Positions 44,909 to 53,305 of a stretch of DNA of 64,000 nucleotides are shown piece after piece (position 1 is the first letter of the stretch; the number at the start of each line of letters is the position of its first letter). Where the stretch lies: NCBI RefSeq assembly GCF_001277195.1, contig NZ_CP012268.1:1-64000 (forward strand). The letters are read 5' to 3'. Below the pieces are notes generated by a model. It saw only the letters and a list, made by a program, of their open reading frames with translations, did not search any database and was not told where the DNA came from. The translations under genes and the position numbers were made by a program. This DNA is from Cronobacter muytjensii ATCC 51329. Lineage in GTDB: Bacteria > Pseudomonadota > Gammaproteobacteria > Enterobacterales > Enterobacteriaceae.

Positions 44909-44932
44909 GTCCCCTCCCGGCCGGGAGGGGAC
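44909..44932. other. 24-nt perfect palindrome downstream of tsgA
   Basis: GTCCCCTCCCGG/CCGGGAGGGGAC with no spacer, nine bases after the tsgA stop. Neither side has a U tract. Could end or protect the tsgA transcript before the nirB promoter. Confidence 0.5.
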
Positions 44933-44941
44933 GGATAAGGC

Positions 44942-46129
44942 TTAGTGCGCTGCCGCGGTTTTCGCGTGCTGGCGATGGCGGGTGACGAAGCCCAGCGCGA
45001 AGCACATTACAAACACGACGGCGTAGAGGCCGTTGGCGGTAAACAGCGCCGCCTGCGGGCCGTGATTCGCCACAATCGGGCCGGTCACGATAAAGGTCAG
45101 CATGGTGCCGACGGTACCGCAGGTCAGGATGAAGTTAACCAGCTTCGGCGAGGAGACTTTGGTCTGCTGAGAGCCGAGCGTAATGATGGTGGTGTAAATA
45201 GCGCTGGAGAAGAAACCGAGCGCCAGAATAAACCACGCCATATGCTCCGGCTTGCTGGTAATAAAGAAGTACATCAGCACCGTGGCGAGACCTGCCAGCA
45301 CGGTCAGAATGCGCTGCAAATCAAAGAAGCGCAGAACGAAGCTGAAGACCCACATGCCGACCATATAAGACATCCAGAAGTTGCTCACCAGCGTACCGGC
45401 ATCATTCAGGTTCATGCCAAGACCTTTGGTAGCGTATTCCGGCACCCAGCCGATAAAGCCCAGCTGGCCCAGAATGTAGCAGAGCGCGGCGATGGAGAGG
45501 AACAGCACGCCCACGCCCCATTTCTCTTTTGCGACCGGCTGGTTTTCCTGTGGGGCATGTTTGCCAAGCACCGGGAAATCACAGCCGAAAGTCAGAATGA
45601 AAATCGCGACATAGACCAGGCCAATGCAGGCGTAAACCCAGTACCACTCAATGCTGCGCGCCAGCAGAAACGCGGCGACCATCGGGAAAATCATCCCGGC
45701 CATACTGAAGAAGGAGTCAGTAAACAGCAGGCGAGAGCCGCGCTGGCGTCCTTCGTACATATGCGTAATCAGGAACGTCCCGATCGACATCGTGATCCCA
45801 CTCACCAGGCCGAGCACGAACATCGCAGCGGAGAAAAGCGTCAGGCTCTGGCTGAACATCAGCGCCACTACGGCGAGCACCATCAACACAAAACCAAAGC
45901 GCAGCTGGGTTTTCAGCGGCACGATTTCCATCAGCCAGGCGTTTAAAAAGATAGAGATAAGGATCCCGGCATTCAGGAAAGTAAAGGTGTTACTCATGCT
46001 GGATACGGGCAGATGAAAATACTCTGCGATATTGCCCATCACCATCCCGGTGACGATCACCAACGCGCCGGTAAGGGCGTAGGAAAAAAAGCTGATCCAT
46101 GTGAGCTTAATACGATTGCTGTTAGTCAT
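44942..46129 (-). CDS. tsgA: TsgA-like MFS transporter
   Basis: 395 residues, 12 hydrophobic segments, ends in a His/Ala tail. Major facilitator close to E. coli/Salmonella TsgA (YhfC), originally found as a tellurite- and selenite-regulated gene in Salmonella; the substrate is not established. Typical pieces: SFFSYALTGALVIVTGMVMG (TM1), the MFS A-like loop WLMEIVPLKTQLRFG between TM2 and TM3, and LVSGITMSIGTFLITHMYEG. Divergent from ppiA. Confidence 0.93.
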   Translation of the reverse strand: MTNSNRIKLTWISFFSYALTGALVIVTGMVMGNIAEYFHLPVSSMSNTFTFLNAGILISIFLNAWLMEIVPLKTQLRFGFVLMVLAVVALMFSQSLTLFSAAMFVLGLVSGITMSIGTFLITHMYEGRQRGSRLLFTDSFFSMAGMIFPMVAAFLLARSIEWYWVYACIGLVYVAIFILTFGCDFPVLGKHAPQENQPVAKEKWGVGVLFLSIAALCYILGQLGFIGWVPEYATKGLGMNLNDAGTLVSNFWMSYMVGMWVFSFVLRFFDLQRILTVLAGLATVLMYFFITSKPEHMAWFILALGFFSSAIYTTIITLGSQQTKVSSPKLVNFILTCGTVGTMLTFIVTGPIVANHGPQAALFTANGLYAVVFVMCFALGFVTRHRQHAKTAAAH

Positions 46130-46404
46130 GACTGGCCTGTGAATAGAAGTGTAAAGCGCGTTGACGGCGCCGAGAACGTGGGCATTCTAGGGTGTAATGT
46201 GATCCAATAAAACAAACATTGATCACATGCTGTGTAAAACGACATTGTTTATATGATGCCCGTCACAGAATTGTACGCATCAGATCCGATGAGCGCGTTT
46301 TCGCTGCGCGCTGGTACGTAAAACCAGGTAAATCTCTGGCACGTCATGCATTCGCTATTTAGAATCGACCCACTCGCTTTTTTCTGCTTCGGAAGGAATT
46401 CGTC
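46130..46404. promoter_or_regulatory. tsgA-ppiA divergent control region
   Basis: 275 bp. Contains a spaced inverted repeat TGTGATC (46198-46204) / GATCACA (46221-46227), which looks like two CRP-type half-sites but with a 16-bp gap instead of six, so a single canonical CRP dimer would not fit. E. coli ppiA is under CRP and Cpx control. SD GAAGGAATT precedes ppiA. Confidence 0.4.
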
Positions 46405-46977
46405 ATGCTCAAATCCACTCTGGCGGCTGTTGCGGCTGTATTTGCTCTCTCTGCCCTTTCTCCTGCTGCACTGGCGGCAAAAGGCGACCCGCACGTGCTG
46501 CTTACCACCTCCGCGGGGAATATTGAGCTGGAACTGAACAGCCAGAAAGCGCCGGCAAGCGTGAAGAACTTTGTTGATTACGTTAACAGCGGTTTTTACA
46601 ACAACACCATTTTCCACCGCGTGATCCCAGGCTTTATGGTGCAGGGCGGCGGCTTCACGGCGGATATGCAGCAAAAACCGACCAATGCGCCAGTGAAAAA
46701 CGAGGCGGATAATGGTCTGCCAAACGCGCGCGGCACCATCGCTATGGCGCGCACCGCCGATAAAGACAGCGCCACCAGCCAGTTCTTTATCAATGTCGCT
46801 GACAACGCCTTCCTGAACCACGGTCAGCGCGACTTCGGCTACGCTGTTTTCGGTAAAGTGGTCAAAGGCATGGATGTGGCGGATAAAATCGCCCAGGTGC
46901 AGACCCACGACGTTGGCCCGTACCAGAATGTGCCGTCCAAACCGGTTGTGATCCTCTCTGCGAAAGTCCTGCCGTAA
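46405..46977 (+). CDS. ppiA: Periplasmic peptidyl-prolyl isomerase A
   Basis: 190 residues, E. coli length. Cyclophilin-type PPIase; signal peptide of 24 residues (MLKSTLAAVAAVFALSALSP..ALA) then AKGDPHVLLTTSAGNIELEL. Active-site segment IFHRVIPGFMVQGGGF with the catalytic Arg, plus SATSQFFINVADN. Speeds proline isomerisation in exported proteins; single mutants are usually mild. Monocistronic. Confidence 0.97.
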   Translation: MLKSTLAAVAAVFALSALSPAALAAKGDPHVLLTTSAGNIELELNSQKAPASVKNFVDYVNSGFYNNTIFHRVIPGFMVQGGGFTADMQQKPTNAPVKNEADNGLPNARGTIAMARTADKDSATSQFFINVADNAFLNHGQRDFGYAVFGKVVKGMDVADKIAQVQTHDVGPYQNVPSKPVVILSAKVLP

Positions 46978-47084
46978 CCCTCATCCTGACGTGGGCTTCA
47001 CGGCCCGCGTCGTCTCTCCTCCCGGCAAACCCGCCCATTGCTGCTTATACTTGTGGCACATGGGGTTACGTTCAGGGAGGCAAA

Positions 47085-47255
47085 ATGGCCAGAAAACTCA
47101 CCGACAGACAAAAGTCCCGGCTCTGGGACGCGCAAAAAAATCATAACTTTCAGGCCAGCAACCGGCTGGAAGGCATCGAGGTGCCTCTGGTGACCTTAAC
47201 CCGCGAAGAAGCGCTGGCGCGCATTGAAGAGCTGAGGGGGCACTATGAGCGATAA
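47085..47255 (+). CDS. yhfG: YhfG, antitoxin (FicA) of the Fic pair
   Basis: 56 residues, preceded by GGGAGG; below usual ORF cut-offs. Matches the YhfG/DUF2559 family: MARKLTDRQKSRLW.. then NFQASNRLEGIEVPLVTLTREEAL. It carries the class I Fic inhibitor motif (S/T)xxxE(G/N) as SNRLEG (residues 25-30): the glutamate reaches into the Fic active site and blocks productive ATP binding. Its end overlaps fic by 11 bp, so the two are coupled, antitoxin first. Confidence 0.93.
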   Translation: MARKLTDRQKSRLWDAQKNHNFQASNRLEGIEVPLVTLTREEALARIEELRGHYER

Positions 47256-47847
47256 ATTCGGCGACGGGCGCGACCCTTATTTCTGGTCCGGCAGCGATGT
47301 ACTGCGCAACCGGCTGAACATCCATGCTGCGCAGGATCTCCAGCACGCCGAGCGCGAGCTGACTTCCCTGCGCGCGGCGACGCTGGAACTCGGCCCGGTT
47401 CAGCGCGGGCTACCGCACCTGTGCGCTATCCACCGTCAGCTTTTTCAGGATATCTACGAATGGGCGGGCGAACTGCGTGAAGTGGATATTTACCAGGGCG
47501 ACACGCGTTTTGCCCATTTTGAATATCTGGAAAAAGAGGGCAACGCGCTGATGCAGGCGCTGGAAGACGAGGATTATCTCGTCGGCCTGGAGCATGACGA
47601 ATTTGTCGCTCGTCTTGCGCATTACTACTGTGAAATTAACGTGCTGCATCCGTTCCGCATCGGCACCGGGCGCGCGCAGCGCGTATTTTTCGAACAACTG
47701 GCGCTGCATGCGGGGTATACCCTCGACTGGCGGGATATTGATGTCGATGCGTGGCGCGCCGCCAACCAGGCGGGCGCGATGGGCGACCTGGCGCCGCTTG
47801 AGAAAATCTTTGCAAGCGTAGTGAGCGAAGCGCGGGAAAGCGAGTAA
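47245..47847 (+). CDS. fic: Fic family protein (FicT), degenerate active site
   Basis: 200 residues, as in E. coli Fic. Fic enzymes transfer AMP from ATP to target hydroxyls; some FicTs AMPylate gyrase and topoisomerase IV. The motif here is HPFRIGTGRAQR (near residue 136), versus the canonical HPFx(D/E)GNGRxxR: the catalytic His and both Arg are kept, but the acidic Mg ligand is Ile and Asn is Thr. E. coli Fic has a similar deviation. Preceded by its antitoxin gene yhfG; followed by pabA after 30 bp. Confidence 0.94.
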   Translation: MSDKFGDGRDPYFWSGSDVLRNRLNIHAAQDLQHAERELTSLRAATLELGPVQRGLPHLCAIHRQLFQDIYEWAGELREVDIYQGDTRFAHFEYLEKEGNALMQALEDEDYLVGLEHDEFVARLAHYYCEINVLHPFRIGTGRAQRVFFEQLALHAGYTLDWRDIDVDAWRAANQAGAMGDLAPLEKIFASVVSEARESE

Positions 47848-47877
47848 ACTGGCGCGGTTCTTTTTTTCGGAGCCGCC

Positions 47878-48441
47878 ATGTTACTGCTTATCGACAATTA
47901 CGATTCTTTCACCTGGAACCTGTTTCAGTATTTCAGCGAGCTGGGCGCAGAGGTGATGGTCAGGCGCAACGATGAGCTGACGCCTGACGATATCGACGCG
48001 CTCGCGCCCGCGCGTATCGTGATTTCCCCCGGCCCCTGCACGCCGAATGAGGCGGGTATTTCGCTTGAGGTTATCCGCCGCTATGCCGGTCGTCTGCCTG
48101 TTCTCGGCGTCTGCCTCGGACACCAGGCCATCGGTCAGGCTTTCGGCGCGGCGGTCGTGCGCGCGCAGAATGTCATGCACGGCAAGACCTCGGTTATCCA
48201 GCACAACAATACGGGCGTTTTCGCCGGGCTCAATAACCCGCTAACCGTGACCCGCTACCACTCGCTGATTATCGACCGCGCCACGCTGCCCGCCGAGTTT
48301 GAGATAACGGCCTGGACGGACGAGGGCGAGATTATGGGGATTCGCCATCGTCAACTGCCGCTGGAAGGCGTGCAGTTCCACCCGGAAAGCATCCTGAGCG
48401 AGCAGGGCCACCAGTTGCTTGCGAACTTTCTTTCTCGCTGA
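47878..48441 (+). CDS. pabA: Aminodeoxychorismate synthase glutaminase subunit PabA
   Basis: 187 residues, E. coli length. Class I glutamine amidotransferase that feeds ammonia to PabB, making 4-amino-4-deoxychorismate on the way to folate. LLLIDNYDSFTWNLFQ start; oxyanion SPGPCTPNEAG; nucleophile Cys79 in LGVCLGHQAIGQ; His-Glu of the triad in VQFHPESILSEQG. Separate from trpG here. Followed by argD with an ArgR-controlled gap. Confidence 0.97.
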   Translation: MLLLIDNYDSFTWNLFQYFSELGAEVMVRRNDELTPDDIDALAPARIVISPGPCTPNEAGISLEVIRRYAGRLPVLGVCLGHQAIGQAFGAAVVRAQNVMHGKTSVIQHNNTGVFAGLNNPLTVTRYHSLIIDRATLPAEFEITAWTDEGEIMGIRHRQLPLEGVQFHPESILSEQGHQLLANFLSR

Positions 48442-48459
48442 ATTTTTATTGCCTTTTAT

Positions 48460-48494
48460 TGATTTTTTATTCATATTTTATGCTTATCTTTTCA
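48460..48494. promoter_or_regulatory. Paired ARG boxes upstream of argD
   Basis: TGATTTTTTATTCA (48460-48473) matches 13 of 14 positions of TGAATwwwwATTCA. A weaker copy TGCTTATCTTTTCA (48481-48494) lies exactly 21 bp further, the standard ArgR spacing (18-bp box plus 3). 34 bp before argD, so ArgR-arginine would cover the promoter. Confidence 0.7.
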
Positions 48495-48527
48495 TGTGCG
48501 ATGGCACATTTACTGGATGGGCATGAA

Positions 48528-49748
48528 ATGGCAACTGAAAAAACAGCAATTACGCGCGCCACCTTTGATGAAGTGATCCTGCCGATTTATGCACCTGCTG
48601 AGTTTATTCCGGTGAAAGGCAAGGGCAGCCGTGTCTGGGATCAGCAGGGCAAGGAGTATGTCGATTTCGCGGGCGGCATCGCGGTGACGGCGCTCGGCCA
48701 TTGCCACCCGCGGCTGGTGGAGGCGCTGAAAGCGCAGGGCGAAATGCTCTGGCACACCAGTAACGTTTTCACTAACGAACCCGCGCTGCGCCTGGGGCAA
48801 AAACTGGTAGACGCCACGTTCGCCGAACGCGTCGTGTTTATGAACTCCGGCACCGAAGCCAACGAAACCGCGTTTAAGCTGGCCCGTCACTATGCCATCA
48901 CCCGCCACAGCCCATACAAAACCAAAATCATCGCGTTTTATAACGCGTTTCATGGTCGTTCGCTGTTTACCGTTTCCGTGGGCGGCCAGGCGAAATACTC
49001 CGACGGTTTCGGCCCGAAACCAGCAGATATTATTCACGTGCCGTTCAACGATCTCGACGCGGTAAAAGCGGTGATGGATGACCACACCTGCGCGGTCGTG
49101 GTCGAGCCGGTACAGGGCGAGGGCGGCGTAACGGCCGCGACGCCGGAATTCCTGCGTGGCCTGCGCGAGCTGTGCGACGCCCATCAGGCATTGCTGGTGT
49201 TTGATGAAGTGCAGTGCGGCATGGGCCGCAGCGGCAAGCTGTTTGCTTATATGCACTATGGCGTGACGCCGGACATTCTTACCAGCGCCAAAGCGCTCGG
49301 CGGCGGTTTCCCGGTGAGCGCGATGCTGACGACGCATGAGGTTGCCTCGGCATTTCACGTTGGCTCCCACGGCTCCACGTATGGCGGTAATCCGCTGGCC
49401 TGCGCGGTCGCGGGCGAGGCGTTTGATATCATCAATACCCCGGACGTACTGGACGGCGTGGCGCGCAAGCGCGAACAGTTTGTGCAGCATCTTAAGCAAA
49501 CCGGCGAGCAGTACGGCCTGTTCAGCGACATTCGCGGCATGGGTTTGCTGATTGGCGCCGAGCTGGCACCGGCGTTCCACGGTCGCGCGCGTGACCTGCT
49601 TTATGCGGCGGCCGCCGAGGGCGTGATGGTGCTTAATGCCGGCCCGGACGTGATGCGTTTCGCGCCGTCGCTGCTGGTGGAGCGCGCCGATATCGACGAA
49701 GGCATGGCCCGTTTTGCACGCGCGGTCGCACGCGTGGTGAACAGCTGA
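48528..49748 (+). CDS. argD: Acetylornithine/succinyldiaminopimelate aminotransferase ArgD
   Basis: 406 residues from the ATG at 48528 (MATEKTAITRATFDEV), the E. coli length; the ORF from 48459 covers the ARG boxes and is rejected. PLP class III aminotransferase serving arginine and lysine synthesis. Motifs: SGTEANETAFKLARHY, FHGRSLFTVSVGG, DEVQCGMGRSG, Schiff-base Lys in LTSAKALGGGFP (near 255), and GSHGSTYGGNPLACAV. Its stop codon directly abuts that of convergent yhfK. Confidence 0.97.
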   Translation: MATEKTAITRATFDEVILPIYAPAEFIPVKGKGSRVWDQQGKEYVDFAGGIAVTALGHCHPRLVEALKAQGEMLWHTSNVFTNEPALRLGQKLVDATFAERVVFMNSGTEANETAFKLARHYAITRHSPYKTKIIAFYNAFHGRSLFTVSVGGQAKYSDGFGPKPADIIHVPFNDLDAVKAVMDDHTCAVVVEPVQGEGGVTAATPEFLRGLRELCDAHQALLVFDEVQCGMGRSGKLFAYMHYGVTPDILTSAKALGGGFPVSAMLTTHEVASAFHVGSHGSTYGGNPLACAVAGEAFDIINTPDVLDGVARKREQFVQHLKQTGEQYGLFSDIRGMGLLIGAELAPAFHGRARDLLYAAAAEGVMVLNAGPDVMRFAPSLLVERADIDEGMARFARAVARVVNS

Positions 49749-51833
49749 TCAGCGTGACGGGCTAAGGCGCCGCCTGAGCCAGATCCCGTGGTGGGGCCGT
49801 TGACGCCACGCCACGGACGAAATAGTGTGCATAGTGCGCAGATGATCGAGAATGCGCAGCAGGTGATGTTCCATCACGCTGAGCGGCCCTTCCGGCAATA
49901 CCTCTTCGCCCTCCAGCACCGCCTCGTTTTGCGTCTCGCCCGGCGTGTCATGTTCCAGCCGCTGCTGACAGCGTTGCAGCGCGATTTCACAGGCCTGTAA
50001 GTAGCGCGCCGCGGTTTCCGGCGTCAGCGTGGATTGCTCGCGCGCCAGCGTCGTTATCGCGTTGATGTGCTCGACGATAAACTGGCTGTGTGTTACCCAC
50101 AGGCGCATATCCTCCAGATACCGGCTGTTAAAGCCCGGCTCCTGCATCGCCTGATTGAGCGAGTTGTAGAGCGCGTTATGCGCCTGGTTGACGCGCATGC
50201 GCTGCCACGCGAGCGGCGCGGGCTGTGGATCGTCGCTCAGGATCAGGCGCAGCGCCTCTTGATCGGCTTCCAGCGCGTCGTGCGCGTTCTGGCGCAGCAG
50301 GCCGCTTTGCCACTGCGGCCAGAGCCAGACCATACCGCCAAAAGCGATGAGACAACCTGTCAGGGTGTCAATCAGACGCGCCACAATGTACTGCTCGCCG
50401 TTCAGCGTCAGCAATTGAAGCGAATAGACCGCCGTCACGGTGAAGCCAATCATCGCCCAGCCGTAGTTGCGGCGGATAATGAGATAGCTGATTAAGGTCA
50501 CCACCAGCATGCCGAGCAGCGTATAGCCCTGCGGCACATTCAGATGCAGCGTAATGCCCGCGATAATCAGCCCGGCCAGCGTGCCGCCCGCACGGTGCAA
50601 AATGCGCACCCGCGTCGCGCCGTAGCCGTTTTGCGTGACGAACAGGACCGTCATCAGGATCCAGTACGGCTTCGGCAACTGAAATACGCTCGCCAGCAGA
50701 CCCGCCGCCGCGAGCATCACGCCAAGCCGCGCCGCGGTGCGCAGCGCGGCCGATTTGAACGACAGATAGCTTTTCAGCGCGGGCAACAGCGGCAGGCGGC
50801 GCTGGCCGTTATCCATGAGGTCGCGGGCGTAAAGCGGGCGCTGGGTACGCAGCACGCGGGCGATGCGGCTGAAATGGTATTCGCAAAACTGCCCGACCGG
50901 GTTATCAGGGTGCTGGCGGGAGATTTTTGACAGCGCCTCGATCTGTTTGTCCATCGTAAAGCGGTGAGAATAGCGGTGATAGAGGATATCGTCGGAGAGC
51001 GTGCGCAGGCGCGCGGCCACGGTTTGCGCCGTCCAGCGCAACACCGCTTCCGCATGGCTGCGCTCCACCAGCTTTTGCACTTCGCCCGGTTGATGCAGTG
51101 ACACCGAGATATGCTCCTGAAGATCCAGCGCTACCTGAAAGGCGCGTAGCAGACGCTTGTAGCCGTTCTGCCGGGTCGCCGCCAGCATTTGCAACTGCTG
51201 ATAACACTGGCTTATCTGATCCACGACTTTTTGCTGGTGCACCAGCAGCGGCGGCAGCGCCTGTTCCGGGTCGGTATGGCGTGTCAGCAGGCTATATTTC
51301 GCCTCGCAGTAATCAGCGAGGCTTTGATAAATCAGGCTTAACGATTCGCGAAGCGGCTGCTCACGCCACAGCCAGAACCAGAAACCATTGAACAAGCCAT
51401 ACCAGAGGGTGCCGAGAATATAAAGCAACATCGGTTGCCAGACTGGCATATTGCCGGCAAGGCTTAACGTGAAAATCGCCGCGATAAGCGACGCGGGCAG
51501 CAGACGCGCATGCAGCGGGCTTATCTCCGCCGTCACGCCGAGCAGCAGCGCCAGCATCAGCAAAATCAGCGGCAGCGGCACCGCCTGCAACAGCAGAAAC
51601 TGTACCGCCAGGCTGCTCAGCGCGAACAGCGACGCGCCGATAATCAGGCGTTTGAAGAAGCGTTTGTGGGGGGTATCGAGACCGGCGATGTTGCAGCACG
51701 CGGGCACCAGCGAGAACAGCAGCCCCTGTTGTAAATGGCCCAGCATCAATCCCACCGCGACCGGCAGGCTTAAGGTCAGCGTTTGCCGCAAAGCGTAATT
51801 GATTTCAGGGTGATAGATAAGACGACGCCACAT
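49749..51833 (-). CDS. yhfK: YhfK, FUSC-family inner-membrane protein
   Basis: 694 residues from the ATG at 51833 (MWRRLIYHPEINYALRQ), matching E. coli YhfK; the upstream ORF extension to 51998 crosses the crp terminator. Two blocks of about six membrane helices (residues 15-165 and 390-520) each followed by a soluble helical part, the YccS/YhfK and fusaric-acid-resistance (FUSC) layout. Conserved SYLIIRRNYGWAMIGFTVTAVYSLQLL. Presumed efflux or transport; substrate not known. Confidence 0.93.
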   Translation of the reverse strand: MWRRLIYHPEINYALRQTLTLSLPVAVGLMLGHLQQGLLFSLVPACCNIAGLDTPHKRFFKRLIIGASLFALSSLAVQFLLLQAVPLPLILLMLALLLGVTAEISPLHARLLPASLIAAIFTLSLAGNMPVWQPMLLYILGTLWYGLFNGFWFWLWREQPLRESLSLIYQSLADYCEAKYSLLTRHTDPEQALPPLLVHQQKVVDQISQCYQQLQMLAATRQNGYKRLLRAFQVALDLQEHISVSLHQPGEVQKLVERSHAEAVLRWTAQTVAARLRTLSDDILYHRYSHRFTMDKQIEALSKISRQHPDNPVGQFCEYHFSRIARVLRTQRPLYARDLMDNGQRRLPLLPALKSYLSFKSAALRTAARLGVMLAAAGLLASVFQLPKPYWILMTVLFVTQNGYGATRVRILHRAGGTLAGLIIAGITLHLNVPQGYTLLGMLVVTLISYLIIRRNYGWAMIGFTVTAVYSLQLLTLNGEQYIVARLIDTLTGCLIAFGGMVWLWPQWQSGLLRQNAHDALEADQEALRLILSDDPQPAPLAWQRMRVNQAHNALYNSLNQAMQEPGFNSRYLEDMRLWVTHSQFIVEHINAITTLAREQSTLTPETAARYLQACEIALQRCQQRLEHDTPGETQNEAVLEGEEVLPEGPLSVMEHHLLRILDHLRTMHTISSVAWRQRPHHGIWLRRRLSPSR

Positions 51834-51852
51834 AGGGGAGAAGTATAGAAAC

Positions 51853-51888
51853 AAAAACGGCGTGTTACCGAAGCGACACGCCGTTTTT
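51853..51888. terminator. crp terminator
   Basis: Stem AAAAACGGCGTGT (51853-51865) with ACACGCCGTTTTT (51876-51888). The A run becomes a U tract on the crp (minus) transcript; ends 11 bp after the crp stop and separates crp from yhfK. Confidence 0.85.
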
Positions 51889-51898
51889 TTCAGAAACC

Positions 51899-52531
51899 TT
51901 AGCGGGTTCCGTAAACCACGATGGTTTTCCCGTGCGCGGAAATCAGGTTTTGATCTTCGAGCATCTTCAGGATACGGCCCACGGTTTCGCGGGAGCAACC
52001 CACGATCTGACCGATTTCCTGGCGGGTAATTTTGATCTGCATACCGTCCGGATGGGTCATGGCGTCCGGCTGTTTGGCGAGATTCAGGAGCGTCTGCGCG
52101 ATGCGGCCCGTCACGTCGAGGAACGCCAGGTTGCCGACTTTTTCTGAGGTCACCTGCAGACGACGCGCCATCTGTGAAGAAAGACGCATCAGAATATCCG
52201 GGTTTACCTGAATCAGCTGACGGAATTTTTTGTAAGAGATCTCAGCCACTTCACAGGCAGTTTTAGCGCGAACCCAGGCGCTGCGTTCCTGACCTTCCTC
52301 GAACAAACCCAGTTCGCCGATGAAGTCTCCCTGATTCAGGTACGAGAGGATCATCTCCTTGCCCTCTTCGTCTTTGATCAGCACTGCCACTGAGCCTTTG
52401 ACGATGTAGTACAGCGTCTCCGCTTTTTCACCCTGGTGAATCAGCGTGCTCTTAGATGGATACTTATGAATGTGGCAATGAGACAAGAACCATTCAAGAG
52501 TCGGGTCTGTTTGCGGTTTGCCAAGCACCAT
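51899..52531 (-). CDS. crp: cAMP receptor protein CRP
   Basis: 210 residues, essentially the E. coli protein. Global regulator of catabolic genes. N-terminal cAMP domain with the phosphate cassette FIGELGLFEEGQERSAWVRA (Glu72, Arg82, Ser83), dimer helix C with Thr127/Ser128 in VTSEKVGN, hinge, and the HTH ITRQEIGQIVGCSRETVGRILK with Arg180 and Glu181. AR1 loop ..AKQPDAMTHPDG. One visible difference: Ser at mature position 118 where E. coli has Ala. Ends in the same VVYGTR. Confidence 0.99.
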   Translation of the reverse strand: MVLGKPQTDPTLEWFLSHCHIHKYPSKSTLIHQGEKAETLYYIVKGSVAVLIKDEEGKEMILSYLNQGDFIGELGLFEEGQERSAWVRAKTACEVAEISYKKFRQLIQVNPDILMRLSSQMARRLQVTSEKVGNLAFLDVTGRIAQTLLNLAKQPDAMTHPDGMQIKITRQEIGQIVGCSRETVGRILKMLEDQNLISAHGKTIVVYGTR

Positions 52532-52839
52532 GCGCGGTTATCCTCTGTTTTAAACTGGCTCCAAAGACAGGGCGCGTAACCCCTGTCTGGCTCTGCAATC
52601 ATCATCTTCCCGCATCCAGGGAAGTTGGCTGTCCGTGGACATCGCAGCCGATAAATTGTCTCTCCTCTGCATACATGCGTAACATCAATGTATCGCCGCT
52701 GCATCCAGACTGTTTTAGCATAGCTTTTCTCAGGTGTCTCCTGTTGTCTCGTTTCAGCTTGACGCAGGTCGCCTTCCGTTGCCTCTTATGGCGGGGCCGC
52801 GTAATCTGTCAGTAAAATGAATAGCCTGGAGCGATAATC
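52532..52839. promoter_or_regulatory. crp-yhfA divergent control region
   Basis: 308 bp, no gene. On the minus strand it keeps blocks of the E. coli crp leader (TACATTGATGT, GCATGTATGCA, then AACAGAGGATAACCGCGC before the start), so the crp promoter probably lies near 52700-52740 with a leader of about 165 nt. CRP autoregulation is known in E. coli; exact sites were not assigned. Confidence 0.45.
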
Positions 52840-53244
52840 ATGCATGCACGAGTGAAATGGGTGGAAGGCTTAACCTTCCTGGGCGAGTCCGCATCAGGCC
52901 ACCAGATCCTGATGGATGGCAACTCTGGCGACAAAGCGCCAAGCCCGATGGAAATGGTGCTGATGGCCGCAGGCGGTTGCAGCGCTATCGACGTGGTGTC
53001 TATTCTGCAAAAAGGCCGTCACGAGGTGACTGACTGCGAAGTGAAGCTCACCTCTGAACGCCGCGAAGAGGCGCCGCGCCTGTTCACGCATATCAACCTG
53101 CATTTTGTCGTGACGGGGAAGGCTCTGAAGGATGCAGCGGTCGCGCGTGCGGTGGATCTGTCGGCGGAAAAATATTGTTCGGTGGCGTTGATGCTCGGCA
53201 AAGGCGTGAACATTACGCATTCGTATGAGGTGATAGAAGGGTAA
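52840..53244 (+). CDS. yhfA: OsmC-family protein YhfA
   Basis: 134 residues of the OsmC/Ohr fold. Conserved PMEMVLMAAGGCSAIDVV holds the first cysteine, and SAEKYCSVALMLG the second; the pair is the peroxidatic dithiol in OsmC/Ohr enzymes, though YhfA's own substrate is not settled. Divergent from crp, as in E. coli. Followed by a REP-like hairpin. Confidence 0.94.
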   Translation: MHARVKWVEGLTFLGESASGHQILMDGNSGDKAPSPMEMVLMAAGGCSAIDVVSILQKGRHEVTDCEVKLTSERREEAPRLFTHINLHFVVTGKALKDAAVARAVDLSAEKYCSVALMLGKGVNITHSYEVIEG

Positions 53245-53246
53245 TG

Positions 53247-53281
53247 CGGGGGCGGGTGGCGCTGCGCTGACCCGCCCTACG
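53247..53281. repeat. REP-like hairpin between yhfA and prkB
   Basis: GGGCGGGT (53250-53257) pairs with ACCCGCCC (53270-53277) around GGCGCTGCGCTG. Same family as the elements at 6414-6493 and 41637-41715. Lies between two convergent stops. Confidence 0.65.
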
Positions 53282-53305
53282 ATTTCTGCCTGTTACGGCG
53301 TGGCG

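Larger units (their letters stand above)
44619..44941 (-). promoter_or_regulatory. nirB promoter region
   Basis: 323 bp between nirB and tsgA (same strand). The nirB half is almost the E. coli nirB promoter: NarL/P site, FNR site, and a -10 resembling TTAAGGTA, giving a start near 44642 by the -41.5 FNR rule. The tsgA half ends in a perfect 24-nt palindrome. No gene in between. Confidence 0.7.

Noticed and set aside
44945..45946. 333-codon plus-strand ORF opposite tsgA
   Set aside because: Extremely His/Gln/Glu/Arg-rich, the mirror of hydrophobic codons of a membrane protein; not a gene.
51834..51998. 55-residue N-terminal extension of yhfK
   Set aside because: It would read through the crp terminator and the end of crp; family start is MWRRLIYHP at 51833.
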